A stretch of DNA of 64,000 nt. Source: Ceratorhiza oryzae-sativae. Lineage: Eukaryota > Basidiomycota > Agaricomycetes > Cantharellales > Ceratobasidiaceae. Where the stretch lies: NCBI GenBank assembly GCA_030998015.1, contig JARWMV010000006.1, positions 310,001 to 374,000 of the forward strand, written 5' to 3'. The translations under genes and the position numbers were made by a program. This document shows, one piece after another, positions 13,561 through 25,125 of this stretch; the stretch's first letter is position 1, and the number at the start of each line of letters is the position of its first letter. The notes below the pieces were generated by a model, which saw nothing but the letters and a program-made list of their open reading frames with translations, was not told the DNA's origin and searched no databases.

Positions 13561-15291
13561 ATGATAGACTTGGACCGCTGGTCTGCTGCCCTTTCTCGGC
13601 TCGAGGATGCCTCAAATGAGTTCCACCAGGCATGCCTCACAGTTTTATCAGAGGCTCTGCGTGCTCTTGATTCTCACACACACCAACCCGTACTCGAGAA
13701 TGTAGTATCAACAATCCATTCAAAGATAGAAGTCATCTCTTTGAGCGAGCAACGCTTGAGTTCGTCTCGATACGTAATCAACTCTTTGCTGAACTGCTCG
13801 ACAGTACGTATGCCGATCAACAAACTCCCTACAGAGATTCTTGGAAATATCTTCCACAACGTTCGATTCTCCAAGCAACCCTCTGAGGAAATTGAAGATA
13901 ACCCTCTCGAGAAAATATCGCTCGTCTGCACCCAGTGGCGCAACCTTGCTCTATGCACCCCTTCGCTTTGGTCTAGCATCGATATATATACTCGTTCGTT
14001 AAACATCCCGAACGGTTTCTACACAAGGCTCTTGAACCGTATCGGTCTTTGTCTCCAACGCTCAAACGATCTTCCCATTCACCTCTACCTGTATGATCAT
14101 GACGAAGGGACTCGCTCGCCTCAAAGGCTTAAATTCATCTCGGACTTCACTCCCGTTTTAGAACCGAGCGTTTCAAGATGGACTCGTCTTGTTATCGACA
14201 GTTTCTACTCCTCCGAAATAGCCAGTGGTATATTATCCATGGCCTCTAAATTTGATTGTTTGATTTCTGCATCACTACAAGAATGGGGCAATCTTAATGC
14301 CACGGTTCTTTGGCCAGCGGACCATTGGACCAAGCTGACAGAGCTCAGTGTTTCGAATATTGCGAGATTCGCATGTCCCACATCGTACCAAATTGCAAAC
14401 ACAATCGCCCATTGCCCAGGGCTGCATACTCTCCGGTTGGGCAACGTTAAGCCCAAGCTGGAAGACGAACGCGAGCTCCCTCAGGCACACCTCCCGCACT
14501 TGAAGTTTCTCGAGATTCGTGCCGGTTACGACCTTGTGGCATTATCCCTCGTTTCAGCTATATTTCCAGGAACAGAAGAGCTTGATTTTAGACTCACTTG
14601 GAGACCGGACGATGATCAATATCCCGCAGCCGTTCAAGAGTTAACTTTGCTCATGAAAAGATCAAATATTGTATCTCTGGCTCTCGGATATGCGGACTTG
14701 AGCAATATGTTACCGCAACCATTTCTCTCTTGCGCCCCTGGTTTGCGCACACTTCAGCTGCAATACACTAGCTCATCATTTTCGATCAACGAACTATTTG
14801 GGGCCGACGGCTTTGACATGTTCTACACACTTCCGAAGCTGCAATCTCTTTGCCTGGCGGTCGTTGGATTTGATAGGCCAGCCCTCAAAGAACTGCGAGA
14901 GCTTATTTCTGAACACGCTCTCCGTCACTTGGTATTCATCAATTGCCATTTTTACCGGTCATTGCGCAGCCCAATTGCGGCGGAATGGGGCGGGAGCGAC
15001 ATTGGCGAAGAGTATAGCAGTGATGATGATAATAACAATCAAGGCCAGAATGACAGGGCGGACGAAGATGACAGTGGCCAGGGTGAAAGCAGTGAACTGC
15101 ACCAAGGTGGTCGCGACAGCGACTCTGATTTGTGGCCTTTCATTGAAGCAAGCAACAAAGAAGTGACAGTACCCGAAAGAGTAAGGGCGAGACTTCCTGG
15201 AGTTGAAAAAATTCGTGCCTATGATGGCTGGCCTGGTTGGGTTTATAGAGGCGAAGATTGGTTTACCCAGGAGCTGATCAGAGTGGACTAG
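13561..15291 (+). CDS. F-box-like domain protein with acidic C-terminal region
   Basis: A single-exon gene of 576 codons starting at ATG 13561. Residues 1-80 are helical (LDRWSAALSRLEDASNEFHQ). The F-box-like region spans about residues 85-140 (INKLPTEILGNIFHNVRF, then CTQWRNLALCTPSLWSSI). About residues 200-460 form leucine-rich-repeat-like units (LHTLRLGNV, LRTLQLQYTSSS, LQSLCLAVVGF). Near residues 490-530 there is a strongly acidic, Asp/Ser-rich insert (EEYSSDDDNNNQ), and the C-terminus is aromatic (YDGWPGWVYRGEDWF). It differs from the tandem pair at 1-3.5 kb, so it is a separate subfamily member. The likely role is an SCF-type substrate adaptor, by family. No frame break was seen. Confidence 0.8.
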   Translation: MIDLDRWSAALSRLEDASNEFHQACLTVLSEALRALDSHTHQPVLENVVSTIHSKIEVISLSEQRLSSSRYVINSLLNCSTVRMPINKLPTEILGNIFHNVRFSKQPSEEIEDNPLEKISLVCTQWRNLALCTPSLWSSIDIYTRSLNIPNGFYTRLLNRIGLCLQRSNDLPIHLYLYDHDEGTRSPQRLKFISDFTPVLEPSVSRWTRLVIDSFYSSEIASGILSMASKFDCLISASLQEWGNLNATVLWPADHWTKLTELSVSNIARFACPTSYQIANTIAHCPGLHTLRLGNVKPKLEDERELPQAHLPHLKFLEIRAGYDLVALSLVSAIFPGTEELDFRLTWRPDDDQYPAAVQELTLLMKRSNIVSLALGYADLSNMLPQPFLSCAPGLRTLQLQYTSSSFSINELFGADGFDMFYTLPKLQSLCLAVVGFDRPALKELRELISEHALRHLVFINCHFYRSLRSPIAAEWGGSDIGEEYSSDDDNNNQGQNDRADEDDSGQGESSELHQGGRDSDSDLWPFIEASNKEVTVPERVRARLPGVEKIRAYDGWPGWVYRGEDWFTQELIRVD

Positions 15292-15946
15292 GCTTTGATT
15301 CCGTTATACAGGGCTCGAAATATACACATATTGCATGCGCGTATACTCAATTTTAATGCACCCTCTTGATGTATTAGAACATGGTAGAGCGAGGCTTCTC
15401 TGGCATTACCAAAGCGAGAAACCCTTCGTTCATACGCTTGACTGAATGTATGCGTCGTCTCATAGTCGGTGCAGCGCATATAGCCTTACCAGAACAGTAC
15501 TTCGCCAATGCTTCAATCCTCACATATACGTAGTTCATTCCTTTCGTCCAACCAAATTTTGTTTTATTGGTAGGTGTATCTGTGAGGAACACTATTTCAG
15601 CAAAGGCCACTCGTGACGTACATGAGGGCCTGGACTCCAAATAAATATTCAACTGAGTTGACGCCAAGCCAGTGCAATCCTGGAACACAAGAGAAATACG
15701 GTCCAAGCTGATTGTAAGCCGTGTCGCAACTGTCTCGCCAATGTAAATATACAAGTACATTGGTTTCGAGCGCTTCAGGAAGGAAGTCAGTTGACGCTCG
15801 AGCGTTTGGAACTCAGCAGCAGAGTGTGGGTGCAATACGGTCTAGAATCGAGCACCTGTGCCCCTACAAATATGCACGATATAAAAGGCATTGGAAAAGG
15901 CTGATCGGCCCATGTATTAAGAACCGTCAGAACTGGTAGGTGCGCG
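15292..15946. other. Spacer with a weak minus-strand ORF
   Basis: A minus-strand frame is open at 15374-15835 but has no ATG near its start; it opens after a TAG, with a TTG. It includes IGETVATRLTISLDRISLVF and ends MPEKPRSTMF. The residue mix looks partly protein-like, so it could be the last exon of a minus-strand gene, but I cannot connect it to a start or a family. Nothing else is supported here. Confidence 0.25.
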
Positions 15947-16137
15947 GCCTCAGGCAAAAGCCAAAATTCTGACTAGCGCACACTCGAAGCCTAGCGTCTA
16001 AGAATGCTTTTTGGCGCTCATTAGACCCTAGTCGCGCTGGTAGCCCGTGCTACTTTGAACCTAATGAGGGCTAAAAACCATACTTAGACATCTGGGGCTA
16101 CTTTGTGCTAGCTGTGTTTTCGGCTTTTGCCCGAGGC
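15947..16137. repeat. Fold-back MITE-like element (191 bp)
   Basis: The two ends are inverted copies: the left begins gcctcaggcaaaagccaaaa and the right ends ttttcggcttttgcccgaggc, differing at two or three positions. The inverted similarity continues inwards almost to the centre. For example, tctaagaatgctttttggc on the left pairs with the reverse complement of gctaaaaaccatacttaga on the right, and ctcattag pairs with ctaatgag. The whole element would fold into one long imperfect hairpin. No ORF is present. A clear target-site duplication was not found, so the outer boundary may be a few bases off. Confidence 0.7.
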
Positions 16138-16460
16138 AGGAACTTGGTGCCTATTATCAACCCGATGCGTGATACCCTTAAGTCGTAGAGTATGTAGCAC
16201 TGGTTAGGTGGCTAGACGCGTTTGTCATACGGTATGAAGACGTAACTCCTACTCTCCGTATATTGACAAAACCGAGCTACAGCCAGCGGCTGATAATCTG
16301 CCGGTTCTGGCGAGATGTTTGTGACTGAAAATTTTCGCAAATCCATAGGCAATATAATTCAATTCATTCCATTTCATATCTCGGAGACCACCACACATTT
16401 ACGAACACAGTGGGTAATTCTGTGACGACACAGAAAGCCGTAAGACCGTTGAACGGCCTC
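16138..16460. other. Intergenic, no gene seen
   Basis: AT-rich 3' flank of the FAD oxidase on the minus strand. I see no ORF or repeat that I can support. Confidence 0.35.
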
Positions 16461-18152
16461 TCAAAACGTGGTTCCAATGGTACGAATCTCCTCATTCAAA
16501 TGCTTCACTCGTTCTGCACCTATCCTGGCGAGATAGACATCTTCGTTATCCTCCTGCTTGAGGTCATCCAAGGCGGACGCCTGCATCGAGTACTCCGACC
16601 ACAAGGCGGCAGTGCGCTCCGGGGCGGTTTGCTTGGCTACGTCGCGCTCTACAGAACGGATCGGAATCGCACCATGTGCAAGCTGAGCATCCTTGATTAT
16701 GGGCTGCGACCAGACCAAACCCCGTGTCTTTGCACCAAGAAGCACCGGACGCACGCCCGCGACTCTCCGGGTACGATTTGGAAGCTCAATGCTGCGGTCA
16801 AACTTGAAAAAGTCGGTTGGGTCCCACTGCTGCTTGACCTCTTGTAAACGGGTATAGTTGTCTCCGTAGTAAGCCCCTTGCCAATTATCGACCGTACTGT
16901 CAATATAATTGAGATACGCAGCCTTCTTGTCAATGGTAAACGGTTCAAGGAGTAACCTGCACTTGAGGGCAAAGTCCATCATCTCGTCGTTGTACTCTGG
17001 TTTCTGCCATTTGACCTTCAAGGTGCAGACATAAGTGCCCTGGCGCCAAGGGAATGCTGTCTCGTCATCCTTGGGGGTCGCTGTCACGCCGCCGATATGA
17101 TCCCAGAGGAAATGAAAGTCCGCTTTCTTCGTTTGGAAGAACCGCCTGTGCGCCTCCTTCAAAAGGTTGGTTATGCGTTCGACTAGCCAGTGATCGAGCG
17201 CCCCTTGGGCAAGAACAAACGACGCGTGATGATGGTTGACCTTGTCCTTGACATCGAAACCCTCTTCTATGTGAACCCATTCAAACCAGGGCATCTCCTT
17301 GAGATCGTTGCCATCGGGTTTGTATTTGAGGATGTTTGCGAGTGCCGCGTTGCATTCGGCTTGTCCTCCATTGTATATGACGGTCATCTGGCCGAGCAGC
17401 TTCCCCGACTTGCTGTCCGTTCGCCAAATGGCATCGATCGTGAGCTCGTTAGGGCAGCCTTTCGCGTCGAATTCGGTCATCATATTGGTGTACTGTTCCG
17501 TGTGTTCATCGAGATACCACGTGAGTTGACCGCATACAACCCTCCCTTCAGGATGGCGAAGCTTCTGGACCTTGGTTTTGAACTCTACTAGGACACCAAA
17601 GTTCCCGCCTCCCCCGCCACGCAGTGCCCAAAAGAGGTTTTGGAGCTTAGGGTCTTTTTCGTGATCTGTGACGGTGACAACCTCGCCATCGGCAGTTACG
17701 ATCGTCATTTGAGTAACGTTGTCGATGCCAAGCCCATAGCTGCGAGAGAATGGGCTAAGGCCCCCTCCGAGTGTAAAGCCCGAGACACCGACGTGAGGGC
17801 ATTGACCACCAATGATAATGTTGGCTTGGTTCTTGTCGACGAGCTTGGCATAGACGCTTTTCCAAGTAGCCCCGCCCTGGATCGTGGCTTCTGAACTGTC
17901 GTCGTCAATGACGACTTGCATCATAGCGCCCATGTCCATAACGATGCCCCCCTTGTTCAAGCAGTAGCCCGCGTACGAGTGCCCTCCATTTTTTACTGTC
18001 AATTGTATGTGGTTATTTCGGCAGAATTTGACAATCGTCACCACGTCTGCGATTTCTCGCGGCTGGACGATCGCCGCTGGTGTCTTCAGGCGATACAGAA
18101 GATTACCGATGAAGGCACCACGCTCGTAAGCTAATGTCCCAGGGTAGATCAT
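16461..18152 (-). CDS. FAD-linked oxidase, berberine-bridge-enzyme-like (5' end uncertain)
   Basis: A single open frame of 563 codons from the ATG at 18152. The PCMH-type FAD-binding domain comes first (AAIVQPREIADVVTIVKFCR, VKNGGHSYAGYC, SGFTLGGGLSPFSRSYGLG, WALRGGGGGNFGVL). A substrate-binding middle follows, then the BBE domain (YYGDNYTRLQEVKQQWDP, DFFKFDRSIELP). The His of GGHS and the Cys of GGQCPHVG are the residues used for bicovalent flavin attachment in this family. About 95 extra residues follow the BBE domain. Conserved-looking sequence continues upstream of the ATG (LEKQSDLVTLEEELPFGA) and, after a one-base frame change near 18205, as PEKFVKAIELPDH. The true start is therefore probably near 18270, with a missing base in between. 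No signal peptide is visible. It likely oxidises alcohols or sugars or acts in secondary metabolism; the substrate is unknown. Confidence 0.82.
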   Translation of the reverse strand: MIYPGTLAYERGAFIGNLLYRLKTPAAIVQPREIADVVTIVKFCRNNHIQLTVKNGGHSYAGYCLNKGGIVMDMGAMMQVVIDDDSSEATIQGGATWKSVYAKLVDKNQANIIIGGQCPHVGVSGFTLGGGLSPFSRSYGLGIDNVTQMTIVTADGEVVTVTDHEKDPKLQNLFWALRGGGGGNFGVLVEFKTKVQKLRHPEGRVVCGQLTWYLDEHTEQYTNMMTEFDAKGCPNELTIDAIWRTDSKSGKLLGQMTVIYNGGQAECNAALANILKYKPDGNDLKEMPWFEWVHIEEGFDVKDKVNHHHASFVLAQGALDHWLVERITNLLKEAHRRFFQTKKADFHFLWDHIGGVTATPKDDETAFPWRQGTYVCTLKVKWQKPEYNDEMMDFALKCRLLLEPFTIDKKAAYLNYIDSTVDNWQGAYYGDNYTRLQEVKQQWDPTDFFKFDRSIELPNRTRRVAGVRPVLLGAKTRGLVWSQPIIKDAQLAHGAIPIRSVERDVAKQTAPERTAALWSEYSMQASALDDLKQEDNEDVYLARIGAERVKHLNEEIRTIGTTF

Positions 18153-18279
18153 TGCACCAAATGGAAGCTCTTCTTCGAGAGTGACGAGGTCGGATTGCTT
18201 CTCGAGGAGACGTGGTCAGGGAGCTCGATCGCCTTGACGAACTTCTCGGGCAGAGTGGACGGGGGTTGTGTTGGCCCCA

Positions 18280-19489
18280 CATTCGCTACTTTAGGATTTT
18301 CATGCTGGGAATTTTATTAGTTCGTTCCCACGAAAATGAACTTGGGGAAACCTACGGGCGACTCGGACATGGTCGAATCAAGCCGTTAGCGACGGGATTA
18401 TATGTTCCTGGGATCAATAGGCTTTGTATACAGGCCTGGGAGTGGTGTCTGGGAGAGGCAAGTCAAATGTGCTGAGCCGTGGGCAGCTGGGGCGGTATGG
18501 GCCATCTGCCCAGGAATTTAAGCGTACCTGATTAGGCGCTCTCAAATCCCACCTGTTAATACCCTCTGACCATTATAATTTAGATCCGCAAACAAATTCC
18601 TACTATGTACATGGGCGCGATATCGAAGGGTGGGTAAGATTTGCGGAGCAGGGCTTCCGGGACGGGCATCAATCGAGCAATCGATAACAGGCACAGGGAA
18701 CGGTCTAGACGCTCACCGTGCCTGTGTCTCTCTCACTTAGGCGCTCGAAGGACACCCAAAAAGATTTTACATATTACAATGAGCTGTATGAAGACTGCTC
18801 GCGGCTCTTGGGTGCTACTATAGGGCTATGGGCGCTACTTATTATCAATTTGGTGGCCGTACGTGGGAATCCGGCCCACCGCTGGATGGCCACCTATCGG
18901 CCGACTGGCAGAACGACGTACCCGCAGATAGCTGATCTAGTTCGAACTTTCCAAAATGATAGGCATAGTTACAAAATGGATTTTGAGCGAAACCCATCCT
19001 ACACTCCATTAGCACTCATCCGGCATGGAAACAACTCTGGGTATATGCAGGGGAATGCCGGCAGATTATCAATGAATCCATCAAAATGGTGAACATGTGG
19101 GCAACGCAAGAGCCATGCGGCGAGCAACCCAATCTTGATGCCATCGTAGCCGGCCCGGAAACCCATTGGATCTCGCTATACGTTCTATTCCACATTCACA
19201 GCTGATATTATCGCCGTTAATTGTTCTTTTAGGTATGAATACGCGAGGGTTAGTATTTTTAAGAGCTCTGAGCTTATAAGGTCAAAATTTCTGACTGTGT
19301 AGGGGAATGCCGAACTTTTTGGAACATATGCGCATATGCCCAAAGAGGAGTTATCACACGAATCGCCCCTCCCACTAGGGCCAGATTTCCGTTTGCAGAA
19401 AGCCAGCGTGCGTTGGATCGTGGGAGCTCCAAGGCGAGATCTTCTATAAAGCATGCCTGAAGATTGAGCGAGGTACCCCAACACAAGTC
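18280..19489. other. Intergenic region with an unassigned plus-strand open stretch
   Basis: At about 18750-19092 the plus strand is open and reads TYYNELYEDCSRLLGATI, LWALLIINLVAVRGN and IADLVRTFQNDRHSYKMDF. This looks like coding sequence with one hydrophobic segment, but it has no ATG in frame nearby (the open frame begins with GTG) and matches no family I recognise. It may be an exon or a remnant of a lost gene. The minus-strand ORFs overlapping 19185-19627 are shadows of the dehydrogenase that starts at 19490. Confidence 0.25.
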
Positions 19490-20488
19490 ATGAGTTTCAC
19501 TCATTTTCTCGTAGTCGGCGCCAATAGAGGCATTGGCTATGAAATGGTTCATCAATTGGTGAGCGTTGATACCAAAGTGGATTGCTTTCAACATTAAATC
19601 ACCCACTAGCTCCAAACTTCTTCCCATAAAGTCGTCGCAACTTACCGTGACCCATCCAAGCTCGAGAGCCTCAATAGTCTTCTCTCAGACGAGGCCCACA
19701 AGGAACGCCTGTTCCTGATAAAGCTAGATATGAATGATGGACCGGGCTGCAAGGTATGATTTCGGGATTATTTTTTTTCGAAACGGCTGAGGATGTGAAC
19801 GGTTGTGTATGTAAGTAGATGGCTGCCGAAGAGGCTCGATCGAGAATAGGAAACCTCGACGTCGTGATAGTAAACGCCGGAGTAAATATGAAAGGGAGTT
19901 CTCCTCTTTTGTCGCAGTGAGTCGGATATGAAACGTTTTGAGATCATGATTGACAATAGGAATGCAGGGATTTGGATCAAATTGCTGAAATCTTCGGGAA
20001 CAATGTACTCGGACCGCTCCGAATATGTCAAGCATTTGTTCCACTCTTAAGGTCCCAGCGAAATCCTGCCAAGCTGGTCTTTATCAGCTCAGAGGCCGGC
20101 TCCATCACCGTTCAAAGGAGCCTTCGATCACCTGCGTACGGAATTAGCAAGGTTTGGAGTACTTTGTGTACTCGTTTGATACTTTTTGGCGACCTTGAAT
20201 TTAGGCTGCCTTGAATATGGCTGGCCGAAAACTTGCAGCTGAGCTGGAGCCCTCTAATATTGCTGTTGCACTCATTCATCCAGGGTGGGTTAAGGTAAGT
20301 TGGCGAAAAAAGAAACTCAGACTGGGGTAACGCTAACGTGAAACTCGATTGAGACTGATATGGGAGGTGCGAATGCCCAGATCACTCCTAAAGAAAGCGT
20401 TAGTGGGATACTCCAAGTCATCAGCCGGCTCGATATGGGGAGTTCCGGCGAATTTTGGGAATACAACGGTAACAGGCACCCATGGTGA
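19490..20488 (+). CDS. Short-chain dehydrogenase/reductase
   Basis: Six exons, 19490-19558, 19610-19753, 19819-19916, 19968-20151, 20205-20294 and 20354-20488, total 720 nt (239 aa) and stay in frame throughout. The Rossmann dinucleotide motif is VVGANRGIGYEMV (residues 7-19). An aspartate follows the third strand (IKLDMND). The structural NAG motif is VIVNAGVNMKG, the catalytic serine is in LVFISSEAGSI, and the catalytic YxxxK is AYGISK followed directly by an intron. VALIHPGWVKTDMGG is the typical C-terminal motif of the C-factor-like SDR group. The protein is predicted to be cytosolic and NAD(P)-dependent, with unknown substrate. All introns are GT-AG, 50-65 nt. The start MSFTHFLVVGAN is the only reasonable one. 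Confidence 0.9.
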
Positions 20489-21699
20489 AATTCTCCGCTT
20501 GCGGTTTGCCAGGCAAAGGAATTCAGAAATGTTTCAAAGCAAATGAGCGACCTTGTGTTGATGTAAAGTAAATGGAAGTCTCACCTGACCAGTGAGGGCT
20601 TTCGCCAAATATCTGCGCATGTAGCAGCGAGGTGTCAGTCTGCATACGAGTAAAGCGGTGCACAGGTTCCAGTATATATGAGCTACCGCATATACCGGAT
20701 CTGTGACTATTGATCCACTGTGAAACCTTCGTACAGGGTTGTTGCTAACTGTATATGCGTGGCCTCACAGTCTGGTCCTGATAAATTTAACAGATAACAG
20801 CCCCAATAGCCAACTATTTTCACCTGAGTGAATTTTATGCTGCTGATCAATGAATGGATGTTTAGAGCATCACCTTGAGTTCGGGACTTCGAATGTTGGA
20901 CACATGAAGTGGGTGCTTGTTTCCTATATCTCCCGTCGATGCTACAAACCTCTTGTTGCCGGTTGGAAAAGCAGTCCGCGTCAAGTTCTTCGCGTCCCAT
21001 GCGTACTACTCTTTTTGCAAGCTAGATGACTGGTAATGCCGTTTGAGCAGCAGCAGCTTGGCTGTCCTTCAAAATTTCTTCGGTGCGTATGTGCACATTT
21101 GGCATCTGGAATTAAGTGAGAACTCTATCTGTCGGCTTTTGTAATTCAGTATACAAGATTGCTCAAGTGTTATATTCGATTCGACCCTGATTTATATGGC
21201 TGAGGTGGGTATTCCACAGGGTGCTCAGACATTGCGCACTCGAAACCTCAGGTAGGCAGAGAATATTGTGTGGCGGCGTTGTCAGTGAATTTCTGAGCGA
21301 GACCCATTTTAGATCTCTTTGGATAGTCTGCCAACGGTCGTTCGCGTCCTTAAATGACCTTTGACGGTAAAATATCGGCATGTAATTGCTGATATATGCG
21401 AAATTGTCGGGCGACCAGTTACTTGCAATTGTAATGAGATAAAGCCATTCTGCCTCTTTAACGCACTCAGAAAGTCCGAGGGGTTCCTCGATCTGACCAA
21501 CGGCCGCAGGAAGAATGTCCAATCACATACAATCATTCACGAAGATGGCGCCCCTTCAGAAATACAGGTAAAAGGCAATGTCCCTGTAAGGTTCTCGCTA
21601 TGGAGTTCTATAGAAGTGATAAACCTGGCAAATAAATTGAGAGATAGTGGGTTCAGCAAAAAAAAAAAAAAGTACAAGTCAATTGATCGAGCTAATGCT
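20489..21699. other. Intergenic region without a supported gene
   Basis: Between the SDR and RRP3. A minus-strand ORF at 20707-21000 starts with a real ATG (MGREELDADCFSNRQQEVC) but shows no family signature. Open stretches at 21163-21522 have no ATG. An A14 run sits at 21659-21672. I see no transposon termini. Confidence 0.3.
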
Positions 21700-23761
<2,062 letters not shown>

Positions 23762-25125
23762 AGCTGAGTTGTTTTCAGTTTAGAATTAATATTTATATAG
23801 CCTGTGAAGGATAACACAGAGTCTGTCGGAATTCAGGCCGACGTTCGAGTGGTTGGGTGGAGCGAGCCCAAAAATTGCATCCGTGGCGCATGTCGGATCG
23901 ACGGTGGCAGTGCAAGCGACCGATAAGATAATCATCACTTGGTCTGGAGGAAGGTACACCACAGCCTCAAAAACACAAAGACTAGACTCCAAGTGTGTTT
24001 TGGGTTTCGCAATTTGACCCGAAATATAGCGAATTCCCGCTCTAGTCGATAGCCCGTTGGGCTGAGGTCATCCCGTTTCGGTGTCTTTCTGGCGAGTATG
24101 ATAATGATTTTTTTGGTCTAACGTGTCAACAATTGGGTGAACAAGTCTGGTTGTGTATGCACCGCTACGGATCGAAGTCGTGGCGCAAGCGCGTATTGAT
24201 TCACGTGACTTCCGCGTCAGTACGCGTGCCCGATCCATCCTCCTCCCTCTCCGTCAACCTCGACGCATCGACGAGCCTCCGGATTAGCGACATGGACCAA
24301 AATATTTCTGCGTAATTCTATAACCCATGCTTGCGTGCTCGGAATCTAGTAATCTTAATCATACGGCCTTCTCCGACGCCGCTGTGGCTGCACCAAGAAT
24401 TCGTGAAGATTGCAGTCCTTGTGTACCTCCATCCAATGGCGTGCCATCGCAACAAACCTCTTTTGGAGATGCTGGTTTATGTCTCGGAGTAAGGAAGACA
24501 TTTGTTAATTGAACGGTTAAATTGACTCTAATTGAACACAGGTTTATTTCTGTGGAGTTTGGCCACCACGATTATGCTGTTTGTCAATCGACAGCCAGAA
24601 GTGAAGAGGCTTGCTCGCAATTATATACAATACCATCAAGTTCAATCCAACAAGCCACATGTTCATTAAACTAAGAACCATGGGACTCGACGCTATGGGT
24701 TGAGGTCAACGGTGCTGTGAGCCCAAAATGGAACGTGAGAGAAATATTTAAATCGGTAGGTAACCACCAAGCTAGAGGCAATTATATGCACCTATTTACG
24801 ACGTATGAGTAGGAGTTAATTAATTCTGGAATGTCGATATTCGCTTCCAGTCCTTTTTCGTTCTGGAATCCCATCCATTTTTAGACAACGCGTCTCCAAA
24901 TCAGGAAAAAGGAGTACTTCTAAAGTTGACGCGATTTGAATTCTTGATGGGCAGCATTTTGGTGAGTGATAGCGGATGGAGTCAAGTCGCGCGTGTTCGA
25001 TTCCCAGAGTGGTCCCAATGGCTCACGTTACCATACACTCGGGGTCTCACGTTTTTCTTTCCTCTTGGACCTATGACCAACGCCGCGTGACGGCAGCGGC
25101 TCCTTAAAGGTCTGATGGACCCCGT
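23762..25125. other. Intergenic region, about 1.36 kb, no gene supported
   Basis: Holds the promoters of RRP3 (minus) and the membrane/acidic gene (plus). A small ORF at 24327-24512 begins with ATG but has no recognisable features. cacgtgac occurs at 24202-24209. Nothing repeat-like was noticed. Confidence 0.35.

Noticed and set aside
17190..17591. Plus-strand ORF inside the FAD oxidase
   Set aside because: Antisense to strongly conserved oxidase sequence.
19185..20044. Minus-strand ORFs overlapping the dehydrogenase gene
   Set aside because: The plus strand carries a complete six-exon SDR with all catalytic motifs; the minus frames are shadows.
24961..25020. tRNA-like B box (gttcgattcc) near 24993
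   Set aside because: The flanking bases do not form a T-arm stem and no A box or acceptor stem can be drawn; it is upstream sequence of the membrane/acidic gene.
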